Positions 1 to 7,491 are shown, counted from the stretch's first letter. The stretch: 12,200 bases of DNA from DATLFA01 sp039934635 (GCA_039934635.1 JBDTLT010000166.1:1-12200); one strand, 5' to 3'. Translations and numbers: made by a program. Notes: generated from the sequence alone by a model not told the origin.

Positions 1-9
1 CGCCGTGAT

Positions 10-840
10 CTACGGCGAATCGGTTGGCAGTTGCGGAGAACGGTCGACGAGGACCGGGCACGGCGCATGGTGAACGACCGACATCGTGGTACTTCCCAGC
101 GCGAAGCGACGAAGTCCGCTCGCACCGTGCGTCGCCATTGCGATCACCGATGCAGTGTTGTCGGTGGCGTACTCGACGATGGTCCGAGCGGGGTGGTTGC
201 TATGGAGCACCTCGTACTGGACCGTCGTGGCGACGTCGTGCTGCATCATGTGTGCGACACGGCGAGCGAAGTTGACGTGGTGGTCCACTCTTGCAAGATC
301 GCCGGGGTCCCGGAGGGCATCGGGATCGACAACATTGATGACCCACGGTTGGACGGGCAGCGTGATCGCCCATTGGGTCGCAATGGGCAAGATCGCGTTC
401 GCCGCGTCGGACCCATCGGTGCACACGAGCATTGGGCCGCTGAGAGAGAACTGATCGACCGTCACGTCGGGGCCCACCAGTAGTAGCGGGCCGAATGTCT
501 CCTCGAGTACGCCATCGGCGACGCTGCCCAACGCGGGAGCGACATGCGATCGGCCGACGCTCGACATGCAGATCAGCGCGCCAGGTTCTTTGGTCAGTTC
601 ATTTCTGATCGCTTCGACCACGCTGCCGACACGGTCGGCGAACCACTCGACGTCGACATCGGTGATTCGTTCTGCTTCGCTCCGTGTAGCGAGCGAGAGG
701 CTGTCGGCGTGCGATGCGGTAGTGCCGAATGCGACGATTCTCAGGACCGCGTTCGTAGCCCGCGCGACCTCTTGGCCGACGGGGATGGATCGAGCCGAAA
801 AGTCGCTCCCATCGAAGGGCACAATGATTTTCGTGTACAC
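10..840 (-). CDS. Tandem-domain universal stress protein (UspA family)
   Basis: 276 residues, two UspA folds in one chain. Domain 1 (about 1-125) starts with the typical strand KIIVPFDGSDFS; domain 2 (about 136-267) restarts with MLVCTDGSDAAN. The nucleotide-binding loop is recognisable in domain 2 (THGASGLRRFALGST, about 237-251; the first glycine of the usual G-2x-G-9x-G-S/T pattern is Ala) and is more degenerate in domain 1 (SSVGRSHVAPALGS, about 93-106). Two-domain Usp proteins are common in actinobacteria; many bind ATP and act in hypoxia, starvation or dormancy. Nucleotide binding here is inference. The start is GTG at 840, preceded by GAGGAG five bases upstream. It lies 58 bases downstream of hyuA on the same strand, so it may be read with the hydantoinase genes or from its own promoter. 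Family certain, role unknown. Confidence 0.93.
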   Translation of the reverse strand: MYTKIIVPFDGSDFSARSIPVGQEVARATNAVLRIVAFGTTASHADSLSLATRSEAERITDVDVEWFADRVGSVVEAIRNELTKEPGALICMSSVGRSHVAPALGSVADGVLEETFGPLLLVGPDVTVDQFSLSGPMLVCTDGSDAANAILPIATQWAITLPVQPWVINVVDPDALRDPGDLARVDHHVNFARRVAHMMQHDVATTVQYEVLHSNHPARTIVEYATDNTASVIAMATHGASGLRRFALGSTTMSVVHHAPCPVLVDRSPQLPTDSP

Positions 841-845
841 AGCCG

Positions 846-851
846 CTCCTC
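846..851 (-). promoter_or_regulatory. Ribosome binding site of the universal stress protein gene
   Basis: The minus strand reads GAGGAG, five bases before the GTG at 840. This supports GTG at 840 over downstream ATG codons. The surrounding 58-base gap (841-898) also holds two CGATA copies (851-855 and 871-875); I see no convincing -35/-10 pair or terminator in it. Confidence 0.75.
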
Positions 852-898
852 GATATCCTTTGCTTGTTTCGATACTCAGGCCGGCGCCGTGAGCCGAC

Positions 899-2998
899 TC
901 AGCGTCGGATGATCAAGTTGAGGCGTTGGTCGACCGACGCGGTCCACTTCGGTGGGACCACGATGCTCGATGTGGGCTCTTCGACGATCGCGGGGCCCTC
1001 GATGACATGTCCGGGTGCGAGCGACGAACGTCGGTACACCGGTGTGTCGATGAAACCGTCGTGCTCACCGAAATGCACGGCGCGCTGGCTCACGGGGGTC
1101 GCGGCGCCGTGGGCCTGCGCATCGACCGCCCAGTCGGGCTTGTCGACGCGGCCGACCGCGCGCACGCGGTAGTTGACGAATTCGACCGGGTCACTCGGCC
1201 GCACGCCGTACAAGCGCTCGTAGGTGTCGCGGAACGACGCCTCGGCCTGCACGAGAGTGGCCGGGGTGATCTCACCGTCGTCGAGGGGCACGCCGAGCTC
1301 GTGGGCTTGATGGCGAAACCGCACGTCGATCTCGCGCTCGATACGAATGTTCGCGTCGTCGAACCCTTCGGCGCGCACCTGTGATCGTGCCGCGTCGGTG
1401 AGCTCGCAGTAGAGCGCGTCGATGACCGCGGGATCGATGTCCGCATGCAAGAACACCCGAGTGCGCACGCTGTCGAACACCACGTCGCTGACGACGAGAC
1501 CGATCGCGGAGCCGACGCCGGGATTGGCCGGCACGAGCACCTGCGGGATGTCGAACGCCTCGGCCAAGCGCACGACGTGCGCCGGGCCCGCACCGCCCGA
1601 CGCGACGAGTGTGAATCCACGGGGGTCGATGCCGCGTTCGATGGTGACGACGCGGATCGCGGCGGCCATGTTGGCGTTGACGATCTCGTGCACGCCGGCC
1701 GCCGCTTCTTCGATGGTGAGACCAAGGGGCTGTGCGAGGTGCTCGTCGACCGCGGCCCGCGCCGCCTCGAGGCTCACCTGCATCGCGCCACCCAAGAAGT
1801 AGTCGGCGTTGAGGTAGCCGAGCACGAGGTTCGCGTCGGTCACCGTCGGCAGCAGACCGCCGCGTGAGTAGCAGGCTGGGCCGGGCTCGGATCCCGCGCT
1901 GTCAGGCCCGACGCGCACGATGCCGCCCGGGTCGACCCGCGCGATCGAGCCGCCGCCCGCGCCGACTTCGGCGAGATCGACGACCGGCAGCTTCACGGCA
2001 TAGCCAGTGGCCACGCGCTTGAGCCCTGCGCTCGCATAGCCGCCGACCGCGAAGTCGTTGGTGATCGATGGTTTGCCACCGGTGACGACGCCGGCCTTGG
2101 CGGTGGTGCCGCCCATGTCGAAGGAGATGAGGTCGTCGATGCCACAGCGGCCGCCGGCATATGCCGCGGCGATGACGCCGGCGGCGGGGCCGGACTCGAT
2201 GAGCTGTATCGGTCGCTTCGCCGCCGATGCGGCGCTGGTCGTGCCCCCGCTCGACTGCATGATCTGCAGGGCGACGCGCACGCCGCGCTCGGCGAGCCGA
2301 TGCTCGAGTTGCTCGATGTAGCGCGTCACCGTCGGGCCGACGTACGCGGAAACGACCGTCGTGTTCGCGCGGGGGAGTTCGCGATATTCGGGCCACACCT
2401 CCGACGACAGCGTGACGAACAATTCGGGTCGCAACCGGCGCACGATCGCACCGACGCGCCGCTCGTGTTCAGGGTTGGCGTGGCTGTGCAAGAAGCACAC
2501 CGCCACTGCGTCAACCTGTTCACGCGCCAACAACGCGACGATCGCGGCCTCGGCTTGCGCCTCGTCGAGCGGCACCACGACCTCGCCGGTCGCGCTGAGA
2601 CGCTCGATCACTTCGACCGTGCGCCGCCGCGGTACGAGTGGGGGCTGTTTGTCGTACAACAAATTGAACTTGTCGGCGTCGCCGCGCCGATCGTGGCCGA
2701 TGACGAGCAGATCGCCGAAGCCGTCGGTCGTGATGTATGCGACGTTTGCGCCTTGACGTTCGAGGATGAGATTGGTCGCCAGCGTCGTGGCGTGGACCGA
2801 GCGGGTCAGGCTTTCTGCCGCGAGCCCGGCCGCCGTCAGCGCGAGGTCGAGCGCGCCGAGCACACCCTGCGCGGGATCGCTCGGTGTGGTGAGGTGCTTG
2901 GCGGTGTAGAGCCGAGCGTTGGCATGATCCGCTACGACGACATCAGTGAACGTGCCGCCGATATCGATGCCAACCGAATAACCGGACGGTCCGGTCAT
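899..2998 (-). CDS. hyuA: Hydantoinase/oxoprolinase family protein, subunit A (HyuA-like)
   Basis: 699 residues, normal length for the ATP-binding subunit of the hydantoinase/oxoprolinase/acetone-carboxylase superfamily. Visible motifs of the ASKHA-type ATPase fold are VGIDIGGTFTDV at 9-20 (phosphate loop), FDMGGTTAK at 293-301, VGAGGGSIAR at 345-354, GSEPGPACY at 369-377 and ASGGAGPAH at 466-474. The last 100 residues carry the beta-rich C-terminal region ending in GPAIVEEPTSSIVVPP. Characterised relatives use ATP to open N-methylhydantoin or 5-oxoproline rings, or to carboxylate acetone or acetophenone; sequence alone does not choose between these. Its ATG overlaps the hyuB stop as ATGA, so translation is probably coupled; no separate strong Shine-Dalgarno sequence is visible. 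In transcription order hyuB comes first, the reverse of the common hyuA-hyuB order. Confidence 0.93.
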   Translation of the reverse strand: MTGPSGYSVGIDIGGTFTDVVVADHANARLYTAKHLTTPSDPAQGVLGALDLALTAAGLAAESLTRSVHATTLATNLILERQGANVAYITTDGFGDLLVIGHDRRGDADKFNLLYDKQPPLVPRRRTVEVIERLSATGEVVVPLDEAQAEAAIVALLAREQVDAVAVCFLHSHANPEHERRVGAIVRRLRPELFVTLSSEVWPEYRELPRANTTVVSAYVGPTVTRYIEQLEHRLAERGVRVALQIMQSSGGTTSAASAAKRPIQLIESGPAAGVIAAAYAGGRCGIDDLISFDMGGTTAKAGVVTGGKPSITNDFAVGGYASAGLKRVATGYAVKLPVVDLAEVGAGGGSIARVDPGGIVRVGPDSAGSEPGPACYSRGGLLPTVTDANLVLGYLNADYFLGGAMQVSLEAARAAVDEHLAQPLGLTIEEAAAGVHEIVNANMAAAIRVVTIERGIDPRGFTLVASGGAGPAHVVRLAEAFDIPQVLVPANPGVGSAIGLVVSDVVFDSVRTRVFLHADIDPAVIDALYCELTDAARSQVRAEGFDDANIRIEREIDVRFRHQAHELGVPLDDGEITPATLVQAEASFRDTYERLYGVRPSDPVEFVNYRVRAVGRVDKPDWAVDAQAHGAATPVSQRAVHFGEHDGFIDTPVYRRSSLAPGHVIEGPAIVEEPTSSIVVPPKWTASVDQRLNLIIRR

Positions 2999-4761
2999 CG
3001 CGCACCATCGCGCAGCTTGGCGGTCGCGGCGGCATCGATGGTCATCGTGTCGGGATCGATTGCGACGCAGTAGATGTCGCGCGCGGATTCGTGCGTGACG
3101 AAGCCGTCGATCACGTCGGCCAGCACTCGCTCGGGCTCTCGTTCGGCGGGTGGGCCGAAGCCACCACCGGCCGAGGTCAGCATCGTGACCACGTCACCCG
3201 CGCGCAGATCAACCGAGGTGATCTTCGGCGGGAGCACCCGCTCGCGGTCGGTACCCTCGTTCAAGATCCAACCGCCGCCGCGACCCGATTGACCGCCGAA
3301 CGCGCCGGCGGGGGGGATGAGGCACCGATCGGTGGCCCGACCGGTGAAGACGCCATCGGTGAGTATGCGCATCTCGCGCCGCGCGCCTTGGCCGCCGCGC
3401 CAGCGCCCCGGACCGCCGGAGTCCTTCCACAGCTCGAAGCGCTCGAAGCGTACGGGGTACTCCATCTCGTAGGCCTCGATGCAATGCAGCGCGCCGCCGG
3501 TGGCGAGGATCAGCGGCCCGATGACGTCCATGCCGTCACGGTCGCCCCGCGCTCCGCTGCCGCCGAACTGCGGGTCGATATAGGCCCACACGCGTCGCGA
3601 GTCGCGTTCGACGCCGCTCATGATGGCGACGTGCACGTTGCTCGACGTCGCGACTTTGGCGTGGGGCACGATGTTGGAGACGGCTCGCAGCATGGCTTCG
3701 ATGATCGCCATCACCGTCGCCATGCGAGAGTTGCATGCCGCGGGCGGGTTCGGGTTGCAGAGGCTGCCGCGCGGGAAGATGACTTCCATCGCGCCGAATG
3801 ACCCGTCGTTGACGGGGATGTCGCTCGACAGCAGGCTGCGGATCGCGAACAACACGCCCGACATCGATTGCGAGATGGCCGCGTTGATCGGCCCCTTGGC
3901 TTGCGGATCGGTGCCGGTGAAGTCGGCGATGATGCGATCGCCGTCGATGGTGACCTTGACGCGCACCGTATGGCTCTTGCCTGGCTCGACCCCGTCGTCG
4001 TCGATGACGAAGCTGCCCTCGTGTGAGCCATCGGGCAGCGCGGCGATGTCGAGGCGCGTGCGCCGGTCGGTGTAGGCGAGCAGCTCGTCGACGAGGTGGC
4101 GCAGCCGTTCGAGCCCGTAGCGTTCGGCCAGTGTCACGAGCCGCTGGGCGCCGAGGTTGTCGCCGGCGATCATGGCGCGTATGTCACCGAGCACCTTGTC
4201 GGGCGTGCGGCTGTTGGCCGCGATGATGTCGAAGACCGCTCGCTGCGGCACGCCCTCGCGGTGCAGTAGCAGCGGCGGAAGGATGAGGCCCTCGTGGTAC
4301 ATCTCGGTGGCGTTCGCGGGCAGTCCGCCCGCGGCCACGCCACCGATGTCGGCCACGTGCATGAGCGACGCCGTGAAGAACGCGAGCTCGCCGAGCACGA
4401 AGACCGGGCGGAAGATCATCACGTCGTTGGAGTGGATGCCGCCGCGGTAGGGGTCGTTGCAGGCGAACACGTCACCGTCGCGCATGGTCTCCGCGGGGAA
4501 ATCGATCAGCACCTCGGCCAGCGATGGCCGCAGGCTCGCGAGATGCGACAGCGGCGAGCCCACCGACTGGGCGAGCAAGCGACCATGGTGGTCGAAGATC
4601 GCCGCCGTCGAGTCCCCACCCTCTTTGACCTGGGAGGAGTAGGCGCTGCGCACCACGGTGAGGCCCATTTCCTCTGCGACGGTCGACAGTGCGTTCTTGA
4701 CCAGTTCGAGATGGATCGGATCGCTCACCCGCAGCGACTCCGCGCTCTGCGTTGCGGTCAC
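2995..4761 (-). CDS. hyuB: Hydantoinase/oxoprolinase family protein, subunit B (HyuB-like)
   Basis: 588 residues, close to the usual length of hydantoinase B subunits. Diagnostic stretches are DPIHLELVKNAL at 14-25, QVKEGGDSTAAIFD at 44-57, CNDPYRGGIHSND at 101-113, MHVADIGG at 134-141 and MYHEGLILPP at 154-163. Later come the glycine-rich SGGPGRWRGGQG segment and a C-terminal TSAGGGFGPP. HyuB pairs with HyuA in one ATP-dependent complex in the cytoplasm; HyuA is encoded immediately after it with a 4-base overlap. The start is GTG at 4761, with GGGAGG four bases upstream. The coding strand has a run of seven C (3310-3316 on plus), but the frame is intact through it. The family is clear; the substrate (hydantoin, oxoproline, ketone or another cyclic amide) is not. 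Confidence 0.93.
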   Translation of the reverse strand: MTATQSAESLRVSDPIHLELVKNALSTVAEEMGLTVVRSAYSSQVKEGGDSTAAIFDHHGRLLAQSVGSPLSHLASLRPSLAEVLIDFPAETMRDGDVFACNDPYRGGIHSNDVMIFRPVFVLGELAFFTASLMHVADIGGVAAGGLPANATEMYHEGLILPPLLLHREGVPQRAVFDIIAANSRTPDKVLGDIRAMIAGDNLGAQRLVTLAERYGLERLRHLVDELLAYTDRRTRLDIAALPDGSHEGSFVIDDDGVEPGKSHTVRVKVTIDGDRIIADFTGTDPQAKGPINAAISQSMSGVLFAIRSLLSSDIPVNDGSFGAMEVIFPRGSLCNPNPPAACNSRMATVMAIIEAMLRAVSNIVPHAKVATSSNVHVAIMSGVERDSRRVWAYIDPQFGGSGARGDRDGMDVIGPLILATGGALHCIEAYEMEYPVRFERFELWKDSGGPGRWRGGQGARREMRILTDGVFTGRATDRCLIPPAGAFGGQSGRGGGWILNEGTDRERVLPPKITSVDLRAGDVVTMLTSAGGGFGPPAEREPERVLADVIDGFVTHESARDIYCVAIDPDTMTIDAAATAKLRDGAR

Positions 4762-4765
4762 TTGG

Positions 4766-4771
4766 CCTCCC
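4766..4771 (-). promoter_or_regulatory. Ribosome binding site of hyuB
   Basis: The minus strand reads GGGAGG, four bases before GTG at 4761. This fixes the GTG as the start rather than the ATG about 30 codons in. It sits just downstream of a short inverted repeat (4775-4787). Confidence 0.7.
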
Positions 4772-4774
4772 TTT

Positions 4775-4787
4775 GTCCTACAAGGAC
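4775..4787. repeat. Short inverted repeat in the hyuB leader
   Basis: GTCCT, three-base centre ACA, AGGAC. It lies four bases upstream of the hyuB Shine-Dalgarno sequence, so it could be an operator half of the divergent promoter region or a weak leader hairpin. Arms of five bases also occur by chance; the position is the only reason to list it. Confidence 0.4.
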
Positions 4788-4805
4788 GATACGCGGAAGG
4801 TCAGC

Positions 4806-4825
4806 CACCCGCGGCGTCGCGGGTG
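4806..4825. repeat. Perfect 8-bp inverted repeat (hairpin) in the hyuB/msrA divergent spacer
   Basis: CACCCGCG, four-base loop GCGT, CGCGGGTG: perfect arms, all within non-coding DNA between two divergent starts (4761 and 4876). No T run follows on either strand, so it is not a typical intrinsic terminator, and neither neighbour ends here. It could be a protein-binding palindrome controlling one or both genes, or a 5' leader hairpin. Function is inference. Confidence 0.6.
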
Positions 4826-4863
4826 CTCTCGCCGTCCGGCTGGAATATCGTGGGTCGAGATCC

Positions 4864-4869
4864 GAGGAG
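4864..4869 (+). promoter_or_regulatory. Ribosome binding site of msrA
   Basis: GAGGAG ends directly against an ATG at 4870 (spacing zero) but is six bases before the in-frame ATG at 4876. The second ATG is therefore the better start; the first would add only Met-Thr. Confidence 0.75.
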
Positions 4870-4875
4870 ATGACG

Positions 4876-5391
4876 ATGAGTGCAACGAGTGAACGGGCGG
4901 TTCTCGCCGGGGGCTGCTTCTGGGGGATGCAAGATCTGATCCGCAAGCGGCCGGGCGTGATCTCGACCCGGGTCGGCTACACCGGCGGTGACGTCGACAA
5001 TGCGACGTACCGCAACCATGGGTCGCACGCCGAGGCAATCGAGATCGTTTTCGATCCGGCGCAGGTGTCGTTCCGTGATCTGCTCGAGTTCTTCTTCCAG
5101 ATCCACGACCCGACGACCATGAACCGCCAGGGCAATGACCGCGGGCTCAGCTACCGGTCGGCGATCTACTACACCGACGAGGCGCAGCGAGCCGTTGCCG
5201 AAGACACGATCGCCGACGTCGACGCGTCGGGGCTGTGGCCCGGCAAGGTGGTGACCGAGGTTGCTCCCGTCGGCCCGTTCTGGGAAGCCGAGCCAGAGCA
5301 CCAGGACTACCTCGAGCGCCTTCCGTCGGGCTACACCTGTCATTTCGTGCGGCCCAATTGGAAACTCCCACGCCGCGAGGTCAAGGCCTGA
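4876..5391 (+). CDS. msrA: Peptide methionine-S-sulfoxide reductase MsrA
   Basis: 171 residues from ATG 4876. It reduces the S epimer of methionine sulfoxide, free or in proteins, repairing oxidative damage in the cytoplasm. The catalytic cysteine is Cys14 in GGCFWG (12-17). The chain continues with the family blocks RVGYTGGD (32-39), ATYRNHGSHAEAIEI (43-57), FFFQIHDPTT (72-81) and the QGNDRGLSYRSA segment (85-96). Cys155 in GYTCHF is the likely resolving cysteine. The TYRNHG form and the single C-terminal cysteine match, from memory, the Mycobacterium tuberculosis type, which is recycled by thioredoxin. No MsrB gene is next to it. The reading frame stays open upstream to about 4294, but that part is antisense to hyuB and is not coding. 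It ends 13 bases before the convergent stop of the ABC transporter gene. Confidence 0.97.
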   Translation: MSATSERAVLAGGCFWGMQDLIRKRPGVISTRVGYTGGDVDNATYRNHGSHAEAIEIVFDPAQVSFRDLLEFFFQIHDPTTMNRQGNDRGLSYRSAIYYTDEAQRAVAEDTIADVDASGLWPGKVVTEVAPVGPFWEAEPEHQDYLERLPSGYTCHFVRPNWKLPRREVKA

Positions 5392-5404
5392 CTCGCGCTG
5401 CGAT

Positions 5405-7306
5405 TCAGGCGACGGCGTCGGCGGGCTCGTCGTCGAACTGGGTGCGATGTAGCTCGGCGTAGCGGCCGTTCGCGGCCAGGAGCTCGGCATGACCGCCCCG
5501 CTCGACGACTCGCCCACGTTCGATCACGAGGATCGTGTCGGCGTCGCGGATCGTCGAGAGGCGGTGCGCGATCACGATCGCAGTGCGTCCGGCAAGGGCG
5601 CCGCGCAGCGCCGCTTGGACCTCTGCCTCGGATGTGGAATCGAGGTGCGCGGTCGCTTCGTCGAGGATCACGACGCGCGGTCGAGCGAGGAGTATCCGGG
5701 CGATGGTGAGCCGTTGACGCTCGCCGCCGGAGAACCGATAGCCGCGCTCACCGACAACCGTGTCGAGTGCGTCGGGCAACGACCGCACGAGGGGGCCGAG
5801 GCGTGCTTCTTCGAGCGCCACCCAGAGTTCGTCGTCGGTCGCGTCGGGCCGCGCCAACAGCAGGTTCTCGCGCACTGTGTCGTGGAACAGATGACCGTCC
5901 TGCGTAACCAGTCCCACCGTGTCCCTGATCGTGTCGAACGAGAGGTCGCGCACGTCGACGCCCGAAAGGCGCACGGCTCCGCGGTCGACGTCGTAGAGGC
6001 GCGGGACGAGCGACGCGATTGTCGACTTTCCGCTGCCCGACGACCCGACCAGCGCGACCACCTTGCCCGGTTCGACCCGAAACGAGACGCGGTGCAGTAC
6101 CTCTGCGCCTTCGCGGCCATCGAGCACGGCGACTTCCTCTAGTGATGCGAGCGACACCCGATCCGCGGAGGGATAACCGAACTCGACGTGGTCGAACTCG
6201 ACGGACACCGGCCCTTCCGGGAGCGGTGTCGGGTCCGCGGGCTCGGTGATGAGCGGCGGTAGGTCCAACACTTCGAAGACTCGTTCGAAGCTCACCAGCG
6301 CGGTCATGGCGTCGACGCGAGCACTCGCGAGCGCCGTGAGCGGTGCATAGAGACGGGTGAGCAAGAACGCGAGCGTCACGACCGTGCCGGGCTCGAGGCG
6401 ACCATTGATCGCGAGATAGCCACCGAGCCCGTAGACGACTGCGAGCGCGAGCGCCGAGACGCCGGCGAGCGCAGTCAGGAACACGTGCTGGCCCATTGCC
6501 GTTCGCAGACCGATCTGGGCCACCCGTTCCGCGCGCGCGGTGAACTCCGCCTCTTCGCGAGCCGGACGGCCGAACAGTTTGACCAGTGTCGCGCCCGGTG
6601 CCGAGAAGCGCTCGGTCATCTGCGTCGTCATGGCCGCGTTGTGTTCCGCCGCCTCTCGCTCGAGATGCGCCAACCGCGCGCCCATTCGTCGCGCCGGCAC
6701 GACGAAGATAGGCAACAACAGAAGGGCCAACCCCGTGATCTGCCACGAGAGCCGCAGCATGACGGCCAGCGTGAGGATCAACGCGATGACGTTGCTCACG
6801 ACGCCCGACAAGGTCCACGTGAATGCCCGCTGAGCGCCGATCACGTCGTTGTTCAACCGGCTCACCAGCGCGCCGGTACGCGTGCGCGTGAAGAACGCCA
6901 CGGGCATCTGTTGCACGTGACCGAACACGGCGCGGCGCAGATCGAGGATCAACCCTTCGCCGATCTTCGACGACTTCCAGCGCTCCGCCAGGCCCACGGC
7001 GCCGTCGGCGACTGCGATCAGCGCGATCAAGCCTGCGAGAACGACGACTCGCCGCTCGCTGCCACCGCCGACGATCTCGTCGACGACCTGGCCGGCCAGC
7101 AATGGAGTGGCAACGGTGAGCACCGCGGCCACCACGCTGAAGAACAGGAAAACGGCTAGATCACGGCGATACGGACGGGCAAATCCCACGATCCGCCGTA
7201 GCGTCGCCCGGCTGAACGAACGGTGGGGCTGCTCTCCTTGCATTGCGCTTTCCAGCGCCATCCAGTGACTGAAATCCATCTGCATCCGGGCAGCTTCACA
7301 TTTCAA
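5405..7306 (-). CDS. ABC exporter half-transporter (fused membrane and ATPase domains)
   Basis: 633 residues from a TTG at 7306; ATG codons at 7285 and 7279 (residues 8 and 10) are equally possible starts. An N-terminal membrane domain (about 45-330, hydrophobic segments near 50-75, 88-105, 167-185, 191-205, 275-298) is followed by a complete ATPase: A-loop Tyr378 in FGYPS, Walker A GSSGSGKST (421-429), Q-loop Gln469, signature FSGGERQ (525-531), Walker B VVILDEA (545-551) with Glu550, and switch His581. All catalytic residues are present, so it should be active, probably as a homodimer because no partner half-transporter is adjacent. About 20 extra residues (SADRVSLASLEEVAVLDGRE region, 380-400) lie between A-loop and Walker A; I recall this segment from actinobacterial exporters. 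The substrate is unknown: lipids, peptides and drugs are all possible. The gene is convergent with msrA and divergent from the lipoprotein. Confidence 0.95.
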   Translation of the reverse strand: MKCEAARMQMDFSHWMALESAMQGEQPHRSFSRATLRRIVGFARPYRRDLAVFLFFSVVAAVLTVATPLLAGQVVDEIVGGGSERRVVVLAGLIALIAVADGAVGLAERWKSSKIGEGLILDLRRAVFGHVQQMPVAFFTRTRTGALVSRLNNDVIGAQRAFTWTLSGVVSNVIALILTLAVMLRLSWQITGLALLLLPIFVVPARRMGARLAHLEREAAEHNAAMTTQMTERFSAPGATLVKLFGRPAREEAEFTARAERVAQIGLRTAMGQHVFLTALAGVSALALAVVYGLGGYLAINGRLEPGTVVTLAFLLTRLYAPLTALASARVDAMTALVSFERVFEVLDLPPLITEPADPTPLPEGPVSVEFDHVEFGYPSADRVSLASLEEVAVLDGREGAEVLHRVSFRVEPGKVVALVGSSGSGKSTIASLVPRLYDVDRGAVRLSGVDVRDLSFDTIRDTVGLVTQDGHLFHDTVRENLLLARPDATDDELWVALEEARLGPLVRSLPDALDTVVGERGYRFSGGERQRLTIARILLARPRVVILDEATAHLDSTSEAEVQAALRGALAGRTAIVIAHRLSTIRDADTILVIERGRVVERGGHAELLAANGRYAELHRTQFDDEPADAVA

Positions 7307-7310
7307 CCCA

Positions 7311-7324
7311 ACTTGAGGTCAAGT
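7311..7324. repeat. ACTTGA-GG-TCAAGT palindrome before the ABC transporter start
   Basis: A 14-base palindrome with 6-base arms and a GG centre, four bases upstream of the TTG start. It overlaps a second inverted repeat, GAGGT-CAAGT-ACCTC (7315-7329). On the minus strand it includes TTGACC, which could serve as a -35 element. The half-site resembles the CTTGAGG arms of MerR/SoxR-type operators, but only as a partial match. It may be an operator or a leader RNA fold. Confidence 0.5.
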
Positions 7325-7330
7325 ACCTCC
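7325..7330 (-). promoter_or_regulatory. GGAGGT Shine-Dalgarno-like sequence upstream of the ABC transporter
   Basis: The minus strand reads GGAGGT, the best ribosome binding match in this spacer, but it is 18 bases from the TTG at 7306 and farther from the ATG at 7285, so spacing is poor for every in-frame start. The 14 bases between it and TGGG-TTG form a palindrome; if folded, the effective spacing would drop to about four bases. Alternatively it is unused and the gene starts at 7285 or 7279 with a weak site. Confidence 0.4.
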
Positions 7331-7345
7331 TCGGATGGCATCCGA
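7331..7345. repeat. TCGGAT-GGC-ATCCGA hairpin
   Basis: Perfect 6-base arms with a 3-base loop, directly next to the GGAGGT sequence in the 7307-7496 divergent spacer. It has no T tract. It is either part of the ABC transporter leader RNA or an operator. Confidence 0.5.
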
Positions 7346-7368
7346 CACACGTGCGAGTGCGCGAATTG

Positions 7369-7401
7369 CGTTGAGGTTTCGTTGAACCATCGTTGAACCC
7401 T
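7369..7401. repeat. Three tandem 11-base direct repeats (possible response-regulator box)
   Basis: Plus-strand units are CGTTGAGGTTT (7369-7379), CGTTGAACCAT (7380-7390) and CGTTGAACCCT (7391-7401), contiguous and exactly 11 bases each. On the minus strand, towards the ABC gene, two units contain GGTTCAACG. Actinobacterial PhoP boxes are 11-base direct repeats with a GTTCACC core, and OmpR/PhoB-type regulators in general bind 11-base repeats, so a response-regulator site is a fair inference. The array is about 62 bases upstream of the transporter TTG and 95 upstream of the lipoprotein ATG, so it could control either. Confidence 0.6.
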
Positions 7402-7486
7402 CGAGCGGCGCGTCATTTCCGCAGGAGTCCGAAGGCAAGATCGACGTCGCGTTGTCGCATCTGTGCGCCACGCCCCTCCGGACAAC

Positions 7487-7491
7487 GAGGA
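7487..7491 (+). promoter_or_regulatory. Ribosome binding site of the lipoprotein gene
   Basis: GAGGA, five bases before ATG at 7497. Together with the signal peptide that begins there, it excludes the longer in-frame start at 7452. Confidence 0.7.

Noticed and set aside
2300..3073. 257-codon plus-strand frame over hyuA
   Set aside because: Antisense shadow of a gene with intact family motifs; low-complexity Arg/Asp-rich product.
3310..3316. Run of seven G as a possible phase-variation tract in hyuB
   Set aside because: Runs of this length are expected in high-GC coding DNA, hydantoinases are not typical phase-variable genes, and the frame is intact.
4294..4875. Upstream extension of the msrA reading frame
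   Set aside because: This part is antisense to hyuB and shows no domain; MsrA homology begins at about residue 8 after ATG 4876, which has a well-placed GAGGAG.
5392..5404. Possible bidirectional terminator between msrA and the ABC transporter gene
   Set aside because: Only 13 bases, no hairpin with a T run; any termination signal must lie within the coding ends and none is convincing.
5748..6818. 356-codon minus-strand frame inside the ABC transporter gene
   Set aside because: Same strand, other frame; Arg-rich product without motifs, whereas the transporter frame has all ATPase motifs.
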